Shown here one piece after another: positions 1-12,700 of a stretch of DNA of 15,168 bases. The notes below the pieces were generated by a model. The model saw nothing but the letters and a program-made list of their open reading frames with translations. It ran no database searches and was not told where the DNA came from. The DNA lies in NCBI GenBank assembly GCA_050296935.1, contig JBNKRV010000259.1, positions 1 to 15,168 on the forward strand, in the 5' to 3' direction. The DNA is from Saccharicrinis sp050296935. GTDB lineage: Bacteria > Bacteroidota > Bacteroidia > Bacteroidales > Marinilabiliaceae. A program made the translations under genes and the position numbers. Each line of letters opens with the position of its first letter. The stretch's first letter is position 1.

Positions 1-432
1 ACAGCTGATAATATCATGAGCTTTATGCCGGAGGCTAATGTATATCTTGAAGATAAAACAGAAGGAGTTACAGTAGATCTTCGAGAGACTCCTGAATATA
101 GCTTTGCAGCAAAAGCAGTAGACTTAAATAACAGGTTTGAGCTAAGGTTTGAGAAGATATCAACCGATATTATAAGTGATCATGTAAATGTTGATAATAG
201 AAATGTGTTGATCTATGCGAAAAACAAAAAAGCCTTTGTAAAAGTAAATTCTGAACTATTGAATCAAAAGAATAGAAAAGCAGAAGTATATAATGTGGCA
301 GGCGAATTGGTTGGACAGCAGAAAATAGAATCAACTCAAACAGAAATTGAACTTCCCCGGGCTAATACAATCTATATTATTAAAGTAGCGATAGGAAGCT
401 CTCAATATCAACAAAAAGTGATTAGACGATAA
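1..432 (+). CDS. C-terminal end of a T9SS-secreted surface protein (5' end outside window)
   Basis: This frame is already open at base 1 and ends at a TAA at 430-432, so 143 residues of a longer protein are visible. The ATG at 16 is internal and should not be taken as the start. The first 50 or so residues include the phrase VYLEDK, then DLRETPEYSF and RFELRF. This order is known from the region just before the sorting signal in many large Bacteroidota surface proteins. The last 50 residues (AEVYNVAGELVGQQ, then IELPRANTIYIIKV, then QQKVIRR) match the pattern of the T9SS type A C-terminal sorting domain, which directs secretion across the outer membrane and is normally removed there. The body and function of the protein lie outside the window. 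A strong terminator follows 25 bases after the stop. I am sure of the sorting domain and less sure that the missing part is repetitive like the next gene. Confidence 0.88.
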   Translation, partial: TADNIMSFMPEANVYLEDKTEGVTVDLRETPEYSFAAKAVDLNNRFELRFEKISTDIISDHVNVDNRNVLIYAKNKKAFVKVNSELLNQKNRKAEVYNVAGELVGQQKIESTQTEIELPRANTIYIIKVAIGSSQYQQKVIRR

Positions 433-456
433 TCAAAGACAACATTATAAGATATT

Positions 457-489
457 AAATCCGATGCCATAAGCATCGGATTTTTTTTT
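457..489 (+). terminator. Rho-independent terminator after the upstream gene
   Basis: An 11-base-pair perfect stem (457-467 with 473-483, core CCGATGC/GCATCGG) encloses a 5-base loop and runs into nine consecutive Ts at 481-489. It begins 25 bases after the stop codon at 432. It should end transcription of the upstream gene and make the giant gene that follows depend on its own promoter in the remaining gap. Confidence 0.9.
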
Positions 490-573
490 GTCATAATTAA
501 AAGGGCGTTGATACGTAAATACAAGGTAATTTATCAATAGTTAAACCTATAATATAACTATGCTATTATGCGC

Positions 574-619
574 ACGTAAAACTCGTTTAAAGGATCATTT
601 AAGCTCCTTTTATTTACGT
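574..619 (+). repeat. Leader inverted repeat (possible 5'-UTR hairpin)
   Basis: ACGTAAA at 574-580 is the reverse complement of TTTACGT at 613-619, and inside it AAAGGA at 589-594 pairs with TCCTTT at 605-610 around a 10-base loop. Together they could form a two-part hairpin ending 22 bases before the start codon of the giant gene. There is no T-run directly after it, so it does not look like a terminator. It could be an RNA structure affecting translation or stability, or an operator, or chance in A/T-rich DNA. Confidence 0.4.
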
Positions 620-641
620 TGGAATCAAGAATTACATAGAT

Positions 642-716
642 ATGGGATTGAATTTAACACTGCTTAGAAGTGCATTATTAAGCTTGATATTTTATGTGCC
701 GTTATTTTTAACTGCA
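642..716 (+). other. Sec signal peptide of the giant protein
   Basis: Residues 1-25 have a short N-terminal region with an Arg at position 9, a hydrophobic core (ALLSLIFYVPLFL) and a small-residue end TA followed by Gln. Cleavage is most likely between Ala25 and Gln26, a common form in Bacteroidota. There is no lipobox Cys, so it is not a lipoprotein. It shows that the protein is exported to the periplasm, where T9SS would take it over. Confidence 0.85.
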
Positions 717-3700
717 CAAAGCGATGGTGATTACAGAACAAATACTACAGGAACCTGGGATTGGTCAACAGTAGCAAACTGGGAAGTATATAATTCGGGG
801 TCGTGGAGCATTGCCACGGAGTATCCTGGACAGTCCGTAGGAACAGGAGAGGTAACCATTAATACCGATGGTGCACATATAACGTTAGATTTGTCGCCTG
901 CAAATGCAATAGGAAGTTTAACTTTTATGGATGGTACGATAAGTGCCACTGATATAACCTTTGGGAGTAATAATTTAACGGTAACAGGAGCGATAACTTT
1001 TGGTAATCCGGATGCCGATGCCGGGGATCAGAATATTTTTGTGAATTCAGGTACACTAACCTGCAGTGCTGTTGAAATGATTAATACAGGTAGTAATAAC
1101 GAAGATACCCATATTGATATTGAAGATGGAACTCTGATTGTGAATGGAGATATTAATCAGGCCAATGCGAATAGGAATAATATTCGTTTTGTAGGAGTAG
1201 GAACGGGAGCGTTGTATATAGGTGGGGATTTTAATGGTAATGGATTTACACGAGGATCATCTACTGTATATTATAATTCCACAGGTGATCAGATTGTTGG
1301 AAATGCATACTATAATAACCTTTATTTATCAGGAGGAACAAAAACACTTAGAAATAGTACTAATATATATGGCACATTAACCTTAGGTACGGTATTAGAT
1401 ATTGCAAACAGGCAATTGTACTTCTCAAATGCAGCTGATTTAGTTCCGGAAACAACATTTGGAGTATCAAGTATGATTGATATTTCTAATAATGGATATA
1501 TCAGACGGGATGGTAATGAAGGATCTGATTATGAAATGACCTATCCTATAGGAATTGGTTCGGATTATTCTCCGATGATATTGACTTCAGTAAGCGGCAG
1601 TGATGTAACAGGATCACTTTATATAAGACTTTTTGCAACGAGGCATCCATTAACATCTGGAGAAGATAATGTACTTACTAAATATTGGGATATCAGATCA
1701 ACAAATACAACATTAACTTCAATTTCCGGTTCCTTTAATTATTCAGATAATGATGTTTTAGCTCCCATAATTGAAGGTAACCTTACCACTGTTGCACACT
1801 TTAACGGATCTGCCTGGCTTGAGAACGAAGCCACTACAAGTTATAATCACGGATTAAATCAAATTTCCTTTTCAAATGTATCATCACTGCTTGGTGAATG
1901 GACATTGGGGGAAACTACAGGTTGTTTTGATGGATTGCCAGCAGGTACATTTTCTGTTGTCAATGGAAGTTGGGATTCAGGTTCAACCTGGAATACAGGC
2001 GTTGTTCCAGCTACAGACGGTTCTGAAGATATTACAATCTTTCATAGTGTTACACCATCAAACTCATATGCTTCAATCCATGTTAATAGTATTACAATTG
2101 AGAGTTCAGGTTATTTAAATATTAACAGGACTGCAGTTACTGTCGACAATGATGTTATTGTTTCGGGACAGCTGAGGGATGGTCATATTAATAATCCTAC
2201 CTTTAATATCGGAGGAAATCTTACCATTAACGATGGAGGTGATTATAATCTTGAATATAGTGATGTTACAGTTACCGGAAATGTTGTTGTTGCAGGTATC
2301 ATGGATGATAGTAGTCCCGATGGTAGTTTAACTATCAATAGTAACTTACAGATTGATGCAACAGGCGATTTTAATATTCAGAACGGTACACTTGTAGTTA
2401 CTGGAACAACTGATGTTTTTGGTACATTGCAGGATACCGATGGTGATGGGACTTCTACCTTTAATGGATTAGTAACAGTTGAACCATCGGGTACTTTTTC
2501 ATCAAATGTAGATGATTTTGATTTTGTTGCCGGTTTGGAAAATAACGGCACATTTACCAATTCGGCCTCCTATAATTTAAATAGTGATCTAACGATTAGT
2601 GGTACTTCTGAACTGCAATTTACTAACGACATATTTATCGCTGATAATGTTACCTTAACAAATGAAAATTCAGGAGGACTCAGCATTACTGATGTACTGG
2701 ATGGGTTAGGTTCAAATTCTGTTTTAATAAATAAGGGTATAATTAATTTCAATGATTATGTCAGAGAACCAATGTTAACAGGTACACTTGATTGTTCTTC
2801 GTTTCCAAATACCTTTAACTATACCAGTGGAAATAGGCAATATATAAAAGCAATTACTTATTATAATTTACTGGCAAGTAATAATGATGATAAGGAATTG
2901 CAAGGCTCTACTACTGTAATAAACAATCTGTCAACCTCGGGTACTGCTGATTTTGAATGCTTAGGAAATGATTTGATTCTAGGAGGAAGTATATCCCATT
3001 CATCTTCAGGTGTATTTACTACAGGAAGCAACACGGTTACTTATAATGCAGCAGGAGCTCAGTCTATTTTAAATATTACTTACGATGGAAACCTTATTAT
3101 TGAAGGTTCGGGTACTAAAACTCTTCAGAATACGACTTCAATTGTCGGAGATCTAACCGTTCAGGGAACGGCTATCTTTGATTTAAATGGTCAGCAGTTT
3201 TCACCTTCAGCCAATATTACAATAAACAATGGGGCTACTTTGGATGTGGATGAAAATGCGACATTACAAATTGCAGATGGAATAACTCTCGATAACAATG
3301 GTATTTTCAGAGTTGTAGGGTCATCCGGTAATCCGGCAACAGTTACAACTTCCGAAAGTGGAGGATATCTGATTAACCAATCTGTTGCATCAGCTGAGTT
3401 TCATGCTTTATATGGTGTTTTTGATTATTGTGGAGGAATAGTCATTACAGATGGAGTTGTTGATGCTACTAATAATTTTGGTTATACTACTTTTTCAAAT
3501 GGAACAGGTACTGAATATATTGATATAACGGGATTTGATCCTATAGGTGGATTGTCTTCTGTGCAAAGTGCAGTGTTTGAGTCAGGACCAACATACAACA
3601 TTACTCGATCTGCCGGAACTGCTACAGTAGATTTTATTCAGGCGACAGGGGCATTATCCGGTGAAAATTTTGACAATGACGATGCCAACCCGGGAACTCT

Positions 3701-6700
3701 GATTAACTGGTCTGATCCTGCTTCAATATATTATTCTACAGGTGATGTTTCAGCATATGCAATAACAAGTTGGGCACATAACCAGGATGGTACAGGAGGG
3801 AATCCTACACTTTCAGATCTTACTGATGGTTCAATCACCTTAATAGTACAAGATGGTCATACAGTTACTTTAGATGCCACAGGAAACATAAATGTTCGTA
3901 AATTGGTAGTAGGTGAAGGTACTTCAGGTCGTTTTTTAATAGGAAGTGATGCAACTCAGCAAACGTTAACAGTTCAAGAATTAATTGAAGTAAAAGCAGG
4001 AGGCTCTTTATTGCCAAATTCAGAAGGTGCACCAGCCCATATTATTAAATTATATGGGAATATGATTAATAATGGAACTGTTAACCTTCGCCAATCCTTT
4101 ACTCAGGTTGCCAATATGGAAATATATGGAACTATGGAATTTAGTGGTTCTAATTCACCTGTTTTTAGTGAGCTGTCGTTTGAATCGGGAAGTAATGCAA
4201 CAGCCAACCTGGCGCTGGATGTGAACTGGAACTTAATTTTAGAATCAGGATCGACATTTAATGATGGCGGACATATACACTCCGTAGAATACAACTGGAC
4301 CAATAACGGAGGTACATATAACGCAACAGGAGGATTGATTTTTGATGGAGGAACAGCTTCAATAGTATCTACAGGTACAACTACAACATTTAATGATGTA
4401 GCATTTAACAGTGCAGGCCTGAATACGGTTAAAGAAAATATAATTGTTAATGGCGATTTTAATGTAAGTAATAATACACGAATTTCGGTTGATGATATAG
4501 TTGTTACAGTAAACGGTAATTTTAATATTGCTGCCGGGTCAGAATATATACAGGCTGCAAATAATACCAATTTTGATGGAACAAATGCTCAAACAATTAC
4601 TCTGGCAGGAACAACTTCGTTTGACGATGTTAGTTTTGCCAATGGGGGAGCTAATGCCAAAACAGTAACCGGAAATATTATTGCCGCAGGAAGGTTAACT
4701 ATTAATACCGGAACAACAGTTGATGGTAATGGTTCTCATGAGATAACAGGTGGAGTAAGGGTAGATGGTACCTGTAATTTTTCAGGAACAATTACTATGA
4801 AGGGCGGATATCTTGAGGCCAGTGATGCCTCAGTGTCGGCATTTACTTTAGGAACTGCTGAATTGATTATTGATGGTAATGTGAATATGCGGCATACCAA
4901 TAGCGGAAGTACTGTAGATATTACAGTTCAGGATAATGTATCGGTAATTGGAGGCCAGCTTGTATTAGAAAGCGATGCCGTATTGGTTGGTCAGCCAGGA
5001 AATACATTAACTCTGGAGGCAGGTAGACCGTTATATATTCAAGGTGCAGATAATTTTCCGGATGGATTTGGTACCTACGATTTTGACTCAACGGCATGGG
5101 TGATTTACAATGCCAACATGGATCAGACAGTTCGTGGAGGGTTTTCTTATGGTCGACTGAGAGTTCAGTATGCAACAAAAACAGTGGATGGAGCCCTGAC
5201 AATTACAGGGTATCTCGATTTAAACAATAGTGTAACTCTTGATCTACAGAATTATAGTCATACCTTTTCAGGTACAAACATTACAAACGGAAACCAAAAT
5301 GGATCAATCGAAGGCTCTAACGCTACATTTACGATTGAAAATGTTGATTTTAATCAAGTAATTGAAGCCACAGGATCAGGAACATATACTTTTAACAATT
5401 TAATTCTGTCGCAAAATGGAGCGTCAACCACTGGTAATAAAACATTTAATTCTGGTTGTAATCTTAACATTACTAATGATTTGATTATTCAAAACACAGG
5501 GGGTACCCAAGCCATTCAACTTATTGTGAATCTAAATGACAATGCAATATCAGGTCCGGGAAATAATTTGGGGTTAGGCGCCTATTGTCAATTAAATGTA
5601 GATCATGTTAACTTTGGAGCTGATGTGGCAGATAGTTTTGTAGGAACAAAAACTTTTGATCAGAACAGTACTGTTTATTATAGTTTAAATGGAGCTCAAA
5701 ATATTGCAGATGGTATTACATATGGCAATATCACTTTTAATGGAGGAGATAAAGCAGCAGAAGGAGTATTGGATATTAATGGTGATATTTCAAGAACTAC
5801 AGGAACTCCTGTTTTTTACGATGGAGGATTTACGCATACACTTGCAGGAGATTGGAAATTAACAGGAGATGCATATTATACGCAAGCTTCTGCTATCGGA
5901 ACCATTGTATTAGATGGTGTTGATCAGGATATTGATGGTTATAATTTTAATAATCTGACAATTGCAAATTCCGGAACTGCTAATATCTTCAGAGACCTTA
6001 CTATGTATGGTGATCTTACCGTAAATGATGGTAGTTCATTTAATGCTTCAACATTGGATATGACCATTGGAGGAAATTTAATTGTAAATGGTTTTGGTTT
6101 GTATACACAAACTACAGGTATTACCACTTTAAATGGGGAGATTGATCAAGATGTAAATCTATCTGCAGCAAGTACTATTGGTAATCTGGTTATAAATAAA
6201 ACAAATCCGGCAGGAGAAACTGCAACTATTTTATCAGACTTGCACATAAACGCCGATTTAGTAATAAATACAACAGCCGGAATTTTAGATATTACTAACC
6301 AGAATATTTATATAGGAGATGATTTTACCGTATACCATTATACCGGGGTGCAGAATTTTATATCAAGTGGTAGTACAGTTACTTTAAACGGGTCATCAGC
6401 GCAATATATAACCTCTTATCATGAAGATAATCTGAAATTTAATAATCTGGTTTTTAGTGGAAGCGGAGATAAAACCTTTGATTATAATGATCCCGGTCCG
6501 GAACTTGCAGCACAAAATTTTGAGATAAATGGCGACTTTACAATAAATGGGTCTACAGTTGAAGGAAATAATATTTCATTGTACGTGCGAGGTAACTGGA
6601 ATAACAATGGAACATTCAACCATGCCAGAACAGTTTATTTTGATGGAACCAATCAAAATATTAGCTCTTCGGGTTTTAATATTGTTAATTTTCAGGGTTC

Positions 6701-9700
6701 AGATACTAAAACACTAACCGGAAATATTTCAGTTAGTTTAGATTTATATATTGATGGTACTGCTACTCTTGATGCTGATGGATATGATATCACACTGGGA
6801 CGGCATTGGAACAACGATGTTGTTGGAGCTTTTTATTCTCATGGTAATGGAAAAATAATATTAAACGGAAACAATTATTCAACATTATATACAGGAACAA
6901 CATCAGGTTCTCAGGCTGGAAAAATCTTTTATGATATAGAAGTAAATAAATCAAGTAATAGAGTTGATTTATTAGGCGATTTGGTTGTAGAAAATGATTT
7001 AACTATTTCATCAGGTGAGTTGCGAACAGGTACTTATGATGTATGGGTAGCGGGAAGCTTTGATAATCAAGATACCTATAACTGTAATAATAATGCCAGT
7101 TTATTAACCCTTAATGCTTCCGGAGGTTCAAAGATGTTTAATCCTGGAGGTGCTACTTTTAGGGGACTTGTGATAAATGCCTCAGGTGCTGCTTATCAAT
7201 TACAAAGTGACTTTACAATTGATAATGTAGATATGAGTATTGCTGCAGGTACGCTCGATTTAAATAAAAATCAGGTGACTCTTATGGATGCAGGAAGAAA
7301 TATAGACATAGATGGAGGTACATTAATTGTTGATTCAGCATCAATATTACAGTTTACAAATACTCAGAATCTAAATTTAAATAGTGGAGAGTTGCATTTG
7401 GTTGGTAAAGAAGGACTAACTGCAAACCTAAAAAATACAAGCACAAACAATGCGTTTTTTGTGAATGCCATTGGAGGTACACTTTATGCAAATCATTATA
7501 GTATTCAAAAGGGAAGTATTATAATTACCGGATCAGCAATAGATGCAACTGAAAATTTAAGCAACGGAACCTTTACCGAAGGTGATGCTGGTACATCATA
7601 CCTTAACTTCACAGGTGTTGATTTAGGTGCCGGAATTGCTTTAGGTAATATGACATTTAATTCGGGTGCTGATTTCAATATTTCCCGAACCTCTGGAACC
7701 GGAACAATAACTGTTCTGGATGCATCGGGTGGCCTGGCAGGAGAAATAAATGAAGAAGATGAACCGGGGAATACATTAATTGACTGGATTTTTCCAGCTG
7801 GATTTTTCTGGGATGGAGGAAGTGTGGTGGATAATACAGATTGGAATTTGCCTGAAAACTGGGATGGTAATACTGTTCCCGGACAGGATAACATCGTGTA
7901 TCTCAATCATAGTGTATTGTCCGATGCTTATGATGTTGTTATTTCAGGAGTTGATGGTGTATGTAAGAGGTTAGAAATGAGCATTCAGGGTGGAAATGCT
8001 ATAAGTGTAACCGTTGATTCAAATACAAGTTTAGATGTAATAGAGAGTATTATTATCGGATCTGGTAGTACATTAACTCAGGTAAATAATACAGCATTAG
8101 TAAATATTGGTAAAAACTGGACAAACCAGGGAACCTATGTTCCAAATAATTCAAAAGTTATATTTAATGGAACTGCAGGAAACTACATCATTGCCAGTGG
8201 AGGTATGGGTGCTGGAAAAGCATTTTACGACCTCGAAATCAATGCAGGAACTGCAGTGTATGCCTTAGATGCAGCAATAGATATTGATAATGATTTAACA
8301 ATTACCAGTGGTACGTTGAATCTGACTTCACCAAATAATGATGTTTATTTAGGTGGAGATTGGTATTTGGATCAGGCGGCAGGTGGTATTTTTACTCCCA
8401 ATAGTGCAGATGTCACTTTTGATGGAATAACTCAATCAATTACCAATGGAACATTTTATAATCTGGTTATCGCAGGAACCAGCACCACCACAGTTAACTC
8501 AAATATAGCCATAGATAATTCGATCACATTAAATAATGGTTCATCACTTAATGCTCAAACCAATAATATTTATGTAAGAAATGATTGGCAGAATGATGGA
8601 GGTACATTTTCACAAACAGGATTAGCAGCTGTTATTTTTGATGGAACTGCTACTCAGAATATAGATCAGGGTACAGCAAGTACCACATTTAATAACATTA
8701 AATTTTCAAATTCCGGGAGAAAGAATCTGAATAATAATATATCTGTAAACGGAGACGTTTTAATCAATGATGCCAGTGGACTTGTTAATGTAGGTACATA
8801 CTTAATTACAGGAGTCGGAACCGATAATACATTAACATGTAATGAAGACTTACAAATAGAAGGAGCAAGTAATTTCCCAACGGGATTTGAAACTATAAGC
8901 TTTTCTTCAACAAGTGAAACAAGGTATTGGTCGGATATAGATCAGGATGTATTTGCAGCAACATATGGTAGTTTAAGCTTTAGGAGTTTGACTGATGGTA
9001 TTACTTCTACAAAAACAGCACTTGGTGATTTGGTTGTTACCAATGATATATATATGAATAGCACTACTCGTTCTGCAATTCTGGACATGGCTACAAATGA
9101 TGCCAGTATTACTCTAAGTGATAATATAGATATGAGAGGAACCAGCTCTATCAATTGGGGAACAGGGAATGCTACCCTTACACATACAGGTAATAACTGG
9201 TATATAGATGAAGATATAACAACATTCAATAATCTGGTATTAGGAGGTACCGGAGATAAACGTACACAAGGAAACCTATCTATAACAGGTGACCTCACGG
9301 TAAAAAGTGGAATTGATTTATTCTTGTACAATAGTAGTAATAGAAATGATTTTAGACTTGTAACAGGAACATTAACAGGAACACTATCTATGGAAACCGG
9401 AGCCAGAATATTTGATTCCAGACCGGCTTCAGATGGAGTTGCAATTCCTGAGGGCTTTGGAACTTATGATTTTAATGAGAATAGTACTTATTTATTATAT
9501 AGTAACGGGCTTGACCAGACAGTATATACAGGTTCATCAATAGCATACGGTAACCTCACATTTAGTAGTGAGAAAAATGTTACAGGAGATGGAGTTGCAG
9601 TTCTTAATATTGATGGAGATTGGGATATTGCTAACTCAACCTATTACGATGGAGGTACTGATATGAATGTGGCCGGAGCATCAATTAATTTTACAAATTA

Positions 9701-12700
9701 TGTTCCTTCATCTGGTGATAGAATGCTCACATTAGATGGATTACGGGATCAAACGATCCGCGATGATCAAGACAATTTATTAAACTTCACGAATCTGACC
9801 TTTGCAGGAGCCGGAGTTAAAACGATTAATGATGGTAACGACGTGTCAACGATTGAAGGAGATGTTACTATCAATTCAGGAATTACGTTAACCACCAATA
9901 GAGATATTACCTTTAATGGTGCAAATTGGAGTAATAGTGGAATCTATACTCAAACAGGTGGAACATTAACCTTTAGTGGAATAGCGGATCAAAGCATTGA
10001 TCCGGGTGCTTCAGATGTCTCAAATTATTTTAATACTATAGTATTCGAACAGGCTTCTAGTAAAACTTTTGTAAATAATGGAGCAGATATCAATAATGAC
10101 ATTATCATTAATGAAGGAACTGTTGATTTAGGCAGTTTTGATTATACGATATCTGATGACATTACAAATACTTCAGGAGGTATACTTATAAGTTTAAATG
10201 CCAATATTACATTAGATGGGGCTGGTCAGAATATTGATACGCCGAACTTTACGGTTAATGATATAACATGTAGTGGATCCGGAACAAAATATCTGAATTC
10301 AGATTGGGATATAAATGGTAATCTGATCATTGAAGCAACATCAGCACTTAATACCAGATCCAATTCAATTGATTACGATATCAATGTAGCTGGCAATTGG
10401 ACTAACCGGGGAACCTTTACCGACAATTTATCAAAAGTAACTTTTGATGGTAACAGTGGAGCTATTTCAGTGGAAAATGGAGGTTCTGATTTTTACGATG
10501 TCGACTTTTTGCCTACAGGCTCAGTAACATATAATCTTATTAGTCCTTCTACCAGGTTTGCGGATCAAATGAACATCGGAGCTAATGCAGAGCTGGATTT
10601 AAACGGGCAAACACTTTATTTAGGAAGAAATAATACCGTGGCAGTTACTCATACTGTTAACGGAACATTAAGCATTGATGGAGGTGCATATTTATATGTA
10701 AATAATGATAATGAACAATCAACTATTGATGTATATGGGGCACTAAATATTGTGGGTTCTGATGCATCAGATGTGGCGACTCTAACAAGTGAAAATGTAG
10801 CTTCCAATATCAATAAAACAATAGTAAATATTCAGTCAGGAGCAACAATGGCAGCTCGATACTATTTGATTGAATATATAGCTGATGAGGGTTTGAATTT
10901 AATGCCGGGATCTACATTGGATCCGATTAATAACTTCTCTGACGGAACATTTAATAATTTGCGCGATCAGCAGGATGCTCGTTATATTGTTCTGGAGAGT
11001 GATTATGCAGGTGGAAATATTACTAATTTATCATTTAACTTTAGTGGAGTGCCTACTCAGGGTAAGCTTTATAATGTTGAAAGGAAAATTGCCGCCACTA
11101 ACATCACTTTCGACAATGTATCAGGATCTGTAGGAAGTTATAGATTTGAGGATGACGATCAGGCTGTAGCACATGACAATGGATTATGTCGTTGGCCGGA
11201 AATTACTGAAACATATTGGACAGGAGCCATTGACATTGATTGGCATAAAGATGGAAACTGGGATAATGGAGTGCCAACTCCTACCATAGATGCCATTATT
11301 CCTGATGAAGTTATTGACCCTATTATATATAAAGGTGATGCTACCTGTAAGAGCTTAATGATTACAGATGGAGTATTGCGTTTGGAAAGTGATAGAAATA
11401 TTACCGTTGCTGAAGATGTATCCATTGCAGATGGATTGTTATTTGTGAATTCATCGGCAAGTAATATTAGTGTAGGAGGAGATTGGACTGTAGGTACACA
11501 GGGTAACTATTCGCATGGAAATTCAACGGTAAGCTTTATATCCGGTAGTGGTTCTGTTAATATAACTCCCGGTTCTTCCGGTTTTTATAATATGATTATT
11601 AATAATGCTGTAACCACATTTGGAATATCAGGAAATACAATGGACATTGAAGGAGACTTAATCATCAATAATGGAACATTAATGCCTCAAACAAATAATT
11701 ATATTTACAATGTTTACGGAGACTATACTGTTACAAATGGAAGCTTTGATACATCAGGAGCCACAAATGGTACAATTATATTAAAAGCAAATGCCGATCA
11801 GACAGTAACAGGTGGCGAATTTGATAATTTGCAGGTTTCAGGTTCTGGAAATAAGTTATTTGCAGGTTCTGTTACGATTAATGGTTCAACAGATATATAC
11901 TCAACACTTAGTGCACAAACAGGTTCCGCCATTGACTTTAAAGGAGATGTAACAATTGATGCGGCAGGTACATTTGTAGATGGAGGTGAGACTCATACAT
12001 TTAACGGGATAAACTGGTTTGGCAATGGATCATATTCGGGTTCAGGAACAATTACCTTTAACAGAACCATTGGAAATCAAAATGTATATGCATCTTCATT
12101 TAATAATTTAGTTGCAGATTGTACTGGTCGAATACTATATATCGAAGGAAATGTATCCGTTACAGGAGATGTATCATTTAATACAGGAATAAACAGGGTA
12201 GATCTGAAAACAAATACCATAACCAGTGATGGAAGTGGCACTTTTGTAATGGAAGATGGTGTAGATGTTTATGTTTATGGATCAAATAATTTCCCAAAAT
12301 CATTTAGTGTTTACGATATCTCAGCAACTAGTAATACTCGATATTATAGCTCTTCAGACCAAAGTATTGAAGGGGTTTCGTATGGTAATTTAATATTGGA
12401 TAATGCCAATGTAAAAACATTATTGGGAGATGCTGAAGTTAAAGGAGACTTGTATTTTAATGAATCTACATTAGATGTAAGTACAAATAATTATTCACTT
12501 ACTATTGGAGGTAGATGGGATAATAATGATGTTTCAGGAGGAAATTTCATCTGTCGCAATGGAGAGGTGATTTTTAATAATTCATCAAATCAAAGTATTA
12601 CAGTTGGCGGTTCTAATGCTAATAATTTTTATAACCTGACTATTAGCGGGGCGGCCAGAGTTTCAGCCAATAATAATATATCTAACAACTTTGTAGTTCA

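Larger units (their letters stand above)
433..641. other. Intergenic region and leader of the giant gene
   Basis: This 209-base A/T-rich gap holds the terminator at its left and the presumed promoter and leader of the giant gene at its right. I searched for the Bacteroidota promoter pattern (TTG near -33 and TAnnTTTG near -7) and found no convincing match. A TATAAT at 548-553 has no matching upstream element and may be chance in A/T-rich DNA. There is no Shine-Dalgarno sequence before the ATG at 642; the 20 bases upstream are A-rich, which is usual in this phylum. An in-frame TAA at 600-602 with no start between it and 642 supports 642 as the start. Confidence 0.7.
3723..7787 (+). repeat. Super-repeat 3 (residues 1028-2382), the longest block
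   Basis: The header is a variant: SIYYSTGDVSAYA then SWAHNQDGTGGNP (Trp 1044), lacking the NW pair of the other headers. About eleven beta units follow to 7389, for example LIFDGG at 4338, NFDGTNAQTI at about 4569, VYFDGTNQNI at about 6639 and IILNGNN at about 6858. Several contain GNWNNNGTF or similar. The block ends with module A2. At 1355 residues it is the largest in the visible protein. Confidence 0.78.
7803..11195 (+). repeat. Super-repeat 4 (residues 2388-3518)
   Basis: The header runs FFWDGGSVVDNTDWNLPENW, then VPGQDNIVYL, with Trp at residues 2390, 2401 and 2407, and a Cys-Lys strand VCKRLEM (Cys 2441). About ten beta units follow, for example VIFNGTAGNYI at about 8157, VTFDGITQSI at about 8415, VIFDGTATQNI at about 8631, LTLDGLRDQTI at about 9729 and ITLDGAGQNI at about 10206. 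Two are of the NFP-GF type. The block ends with module A3. Confidence 0.78.

Noticed and set aside
16..18. ATG 16 as the start of a 138-residue protein
   Set aside because: The frame is open from base 1 and the sequence before and after the ATG reads as one continuous C-terminal region ending in a sorting domain, so a start here would leave a protein with no signal peptide.
548..553. TATAAT as a promoter for the giant gene
   Set aside because: Bacteroidota use a different -7 consensus (TAnnTTTG), there is no well-placed -33 element, and such a hexamer is expected by chance in this A/T-rich gap.
1876..2118. Plus-strand out-of-frame open frame of 80 codons
   Set aside because: It overlaps the giant gene in another frame and encodes a low-complexity Gln/Leu/Val sequence without a start context or domain. 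The plus-strand frame at 7780-7974 is rejected for the same reason.
2433..2456. Calcium-binding loop-like phrase DTDGDGTST
   Set aside because: It resembles a D-x-D-x-D-G loop, but it occurs once, without the paired loops or spacing of dockerin or thrombospondin type 3 repeats, in a protein already very rich in Asp and Gly.
4103..4570. Minus-strand open frame of 155 codons
   Set aside because: It lies wholly inside the giant gene on the opposite strand, has no recognisable domain, and its composition (Val, Pro, Ser, Leu) is what the reverse complement of the Asn/Thr/Gly-rich repeats gives. The same applies to the other minus-strand frames, such as 7505-7906, 8942-9331 and 12908-13138.
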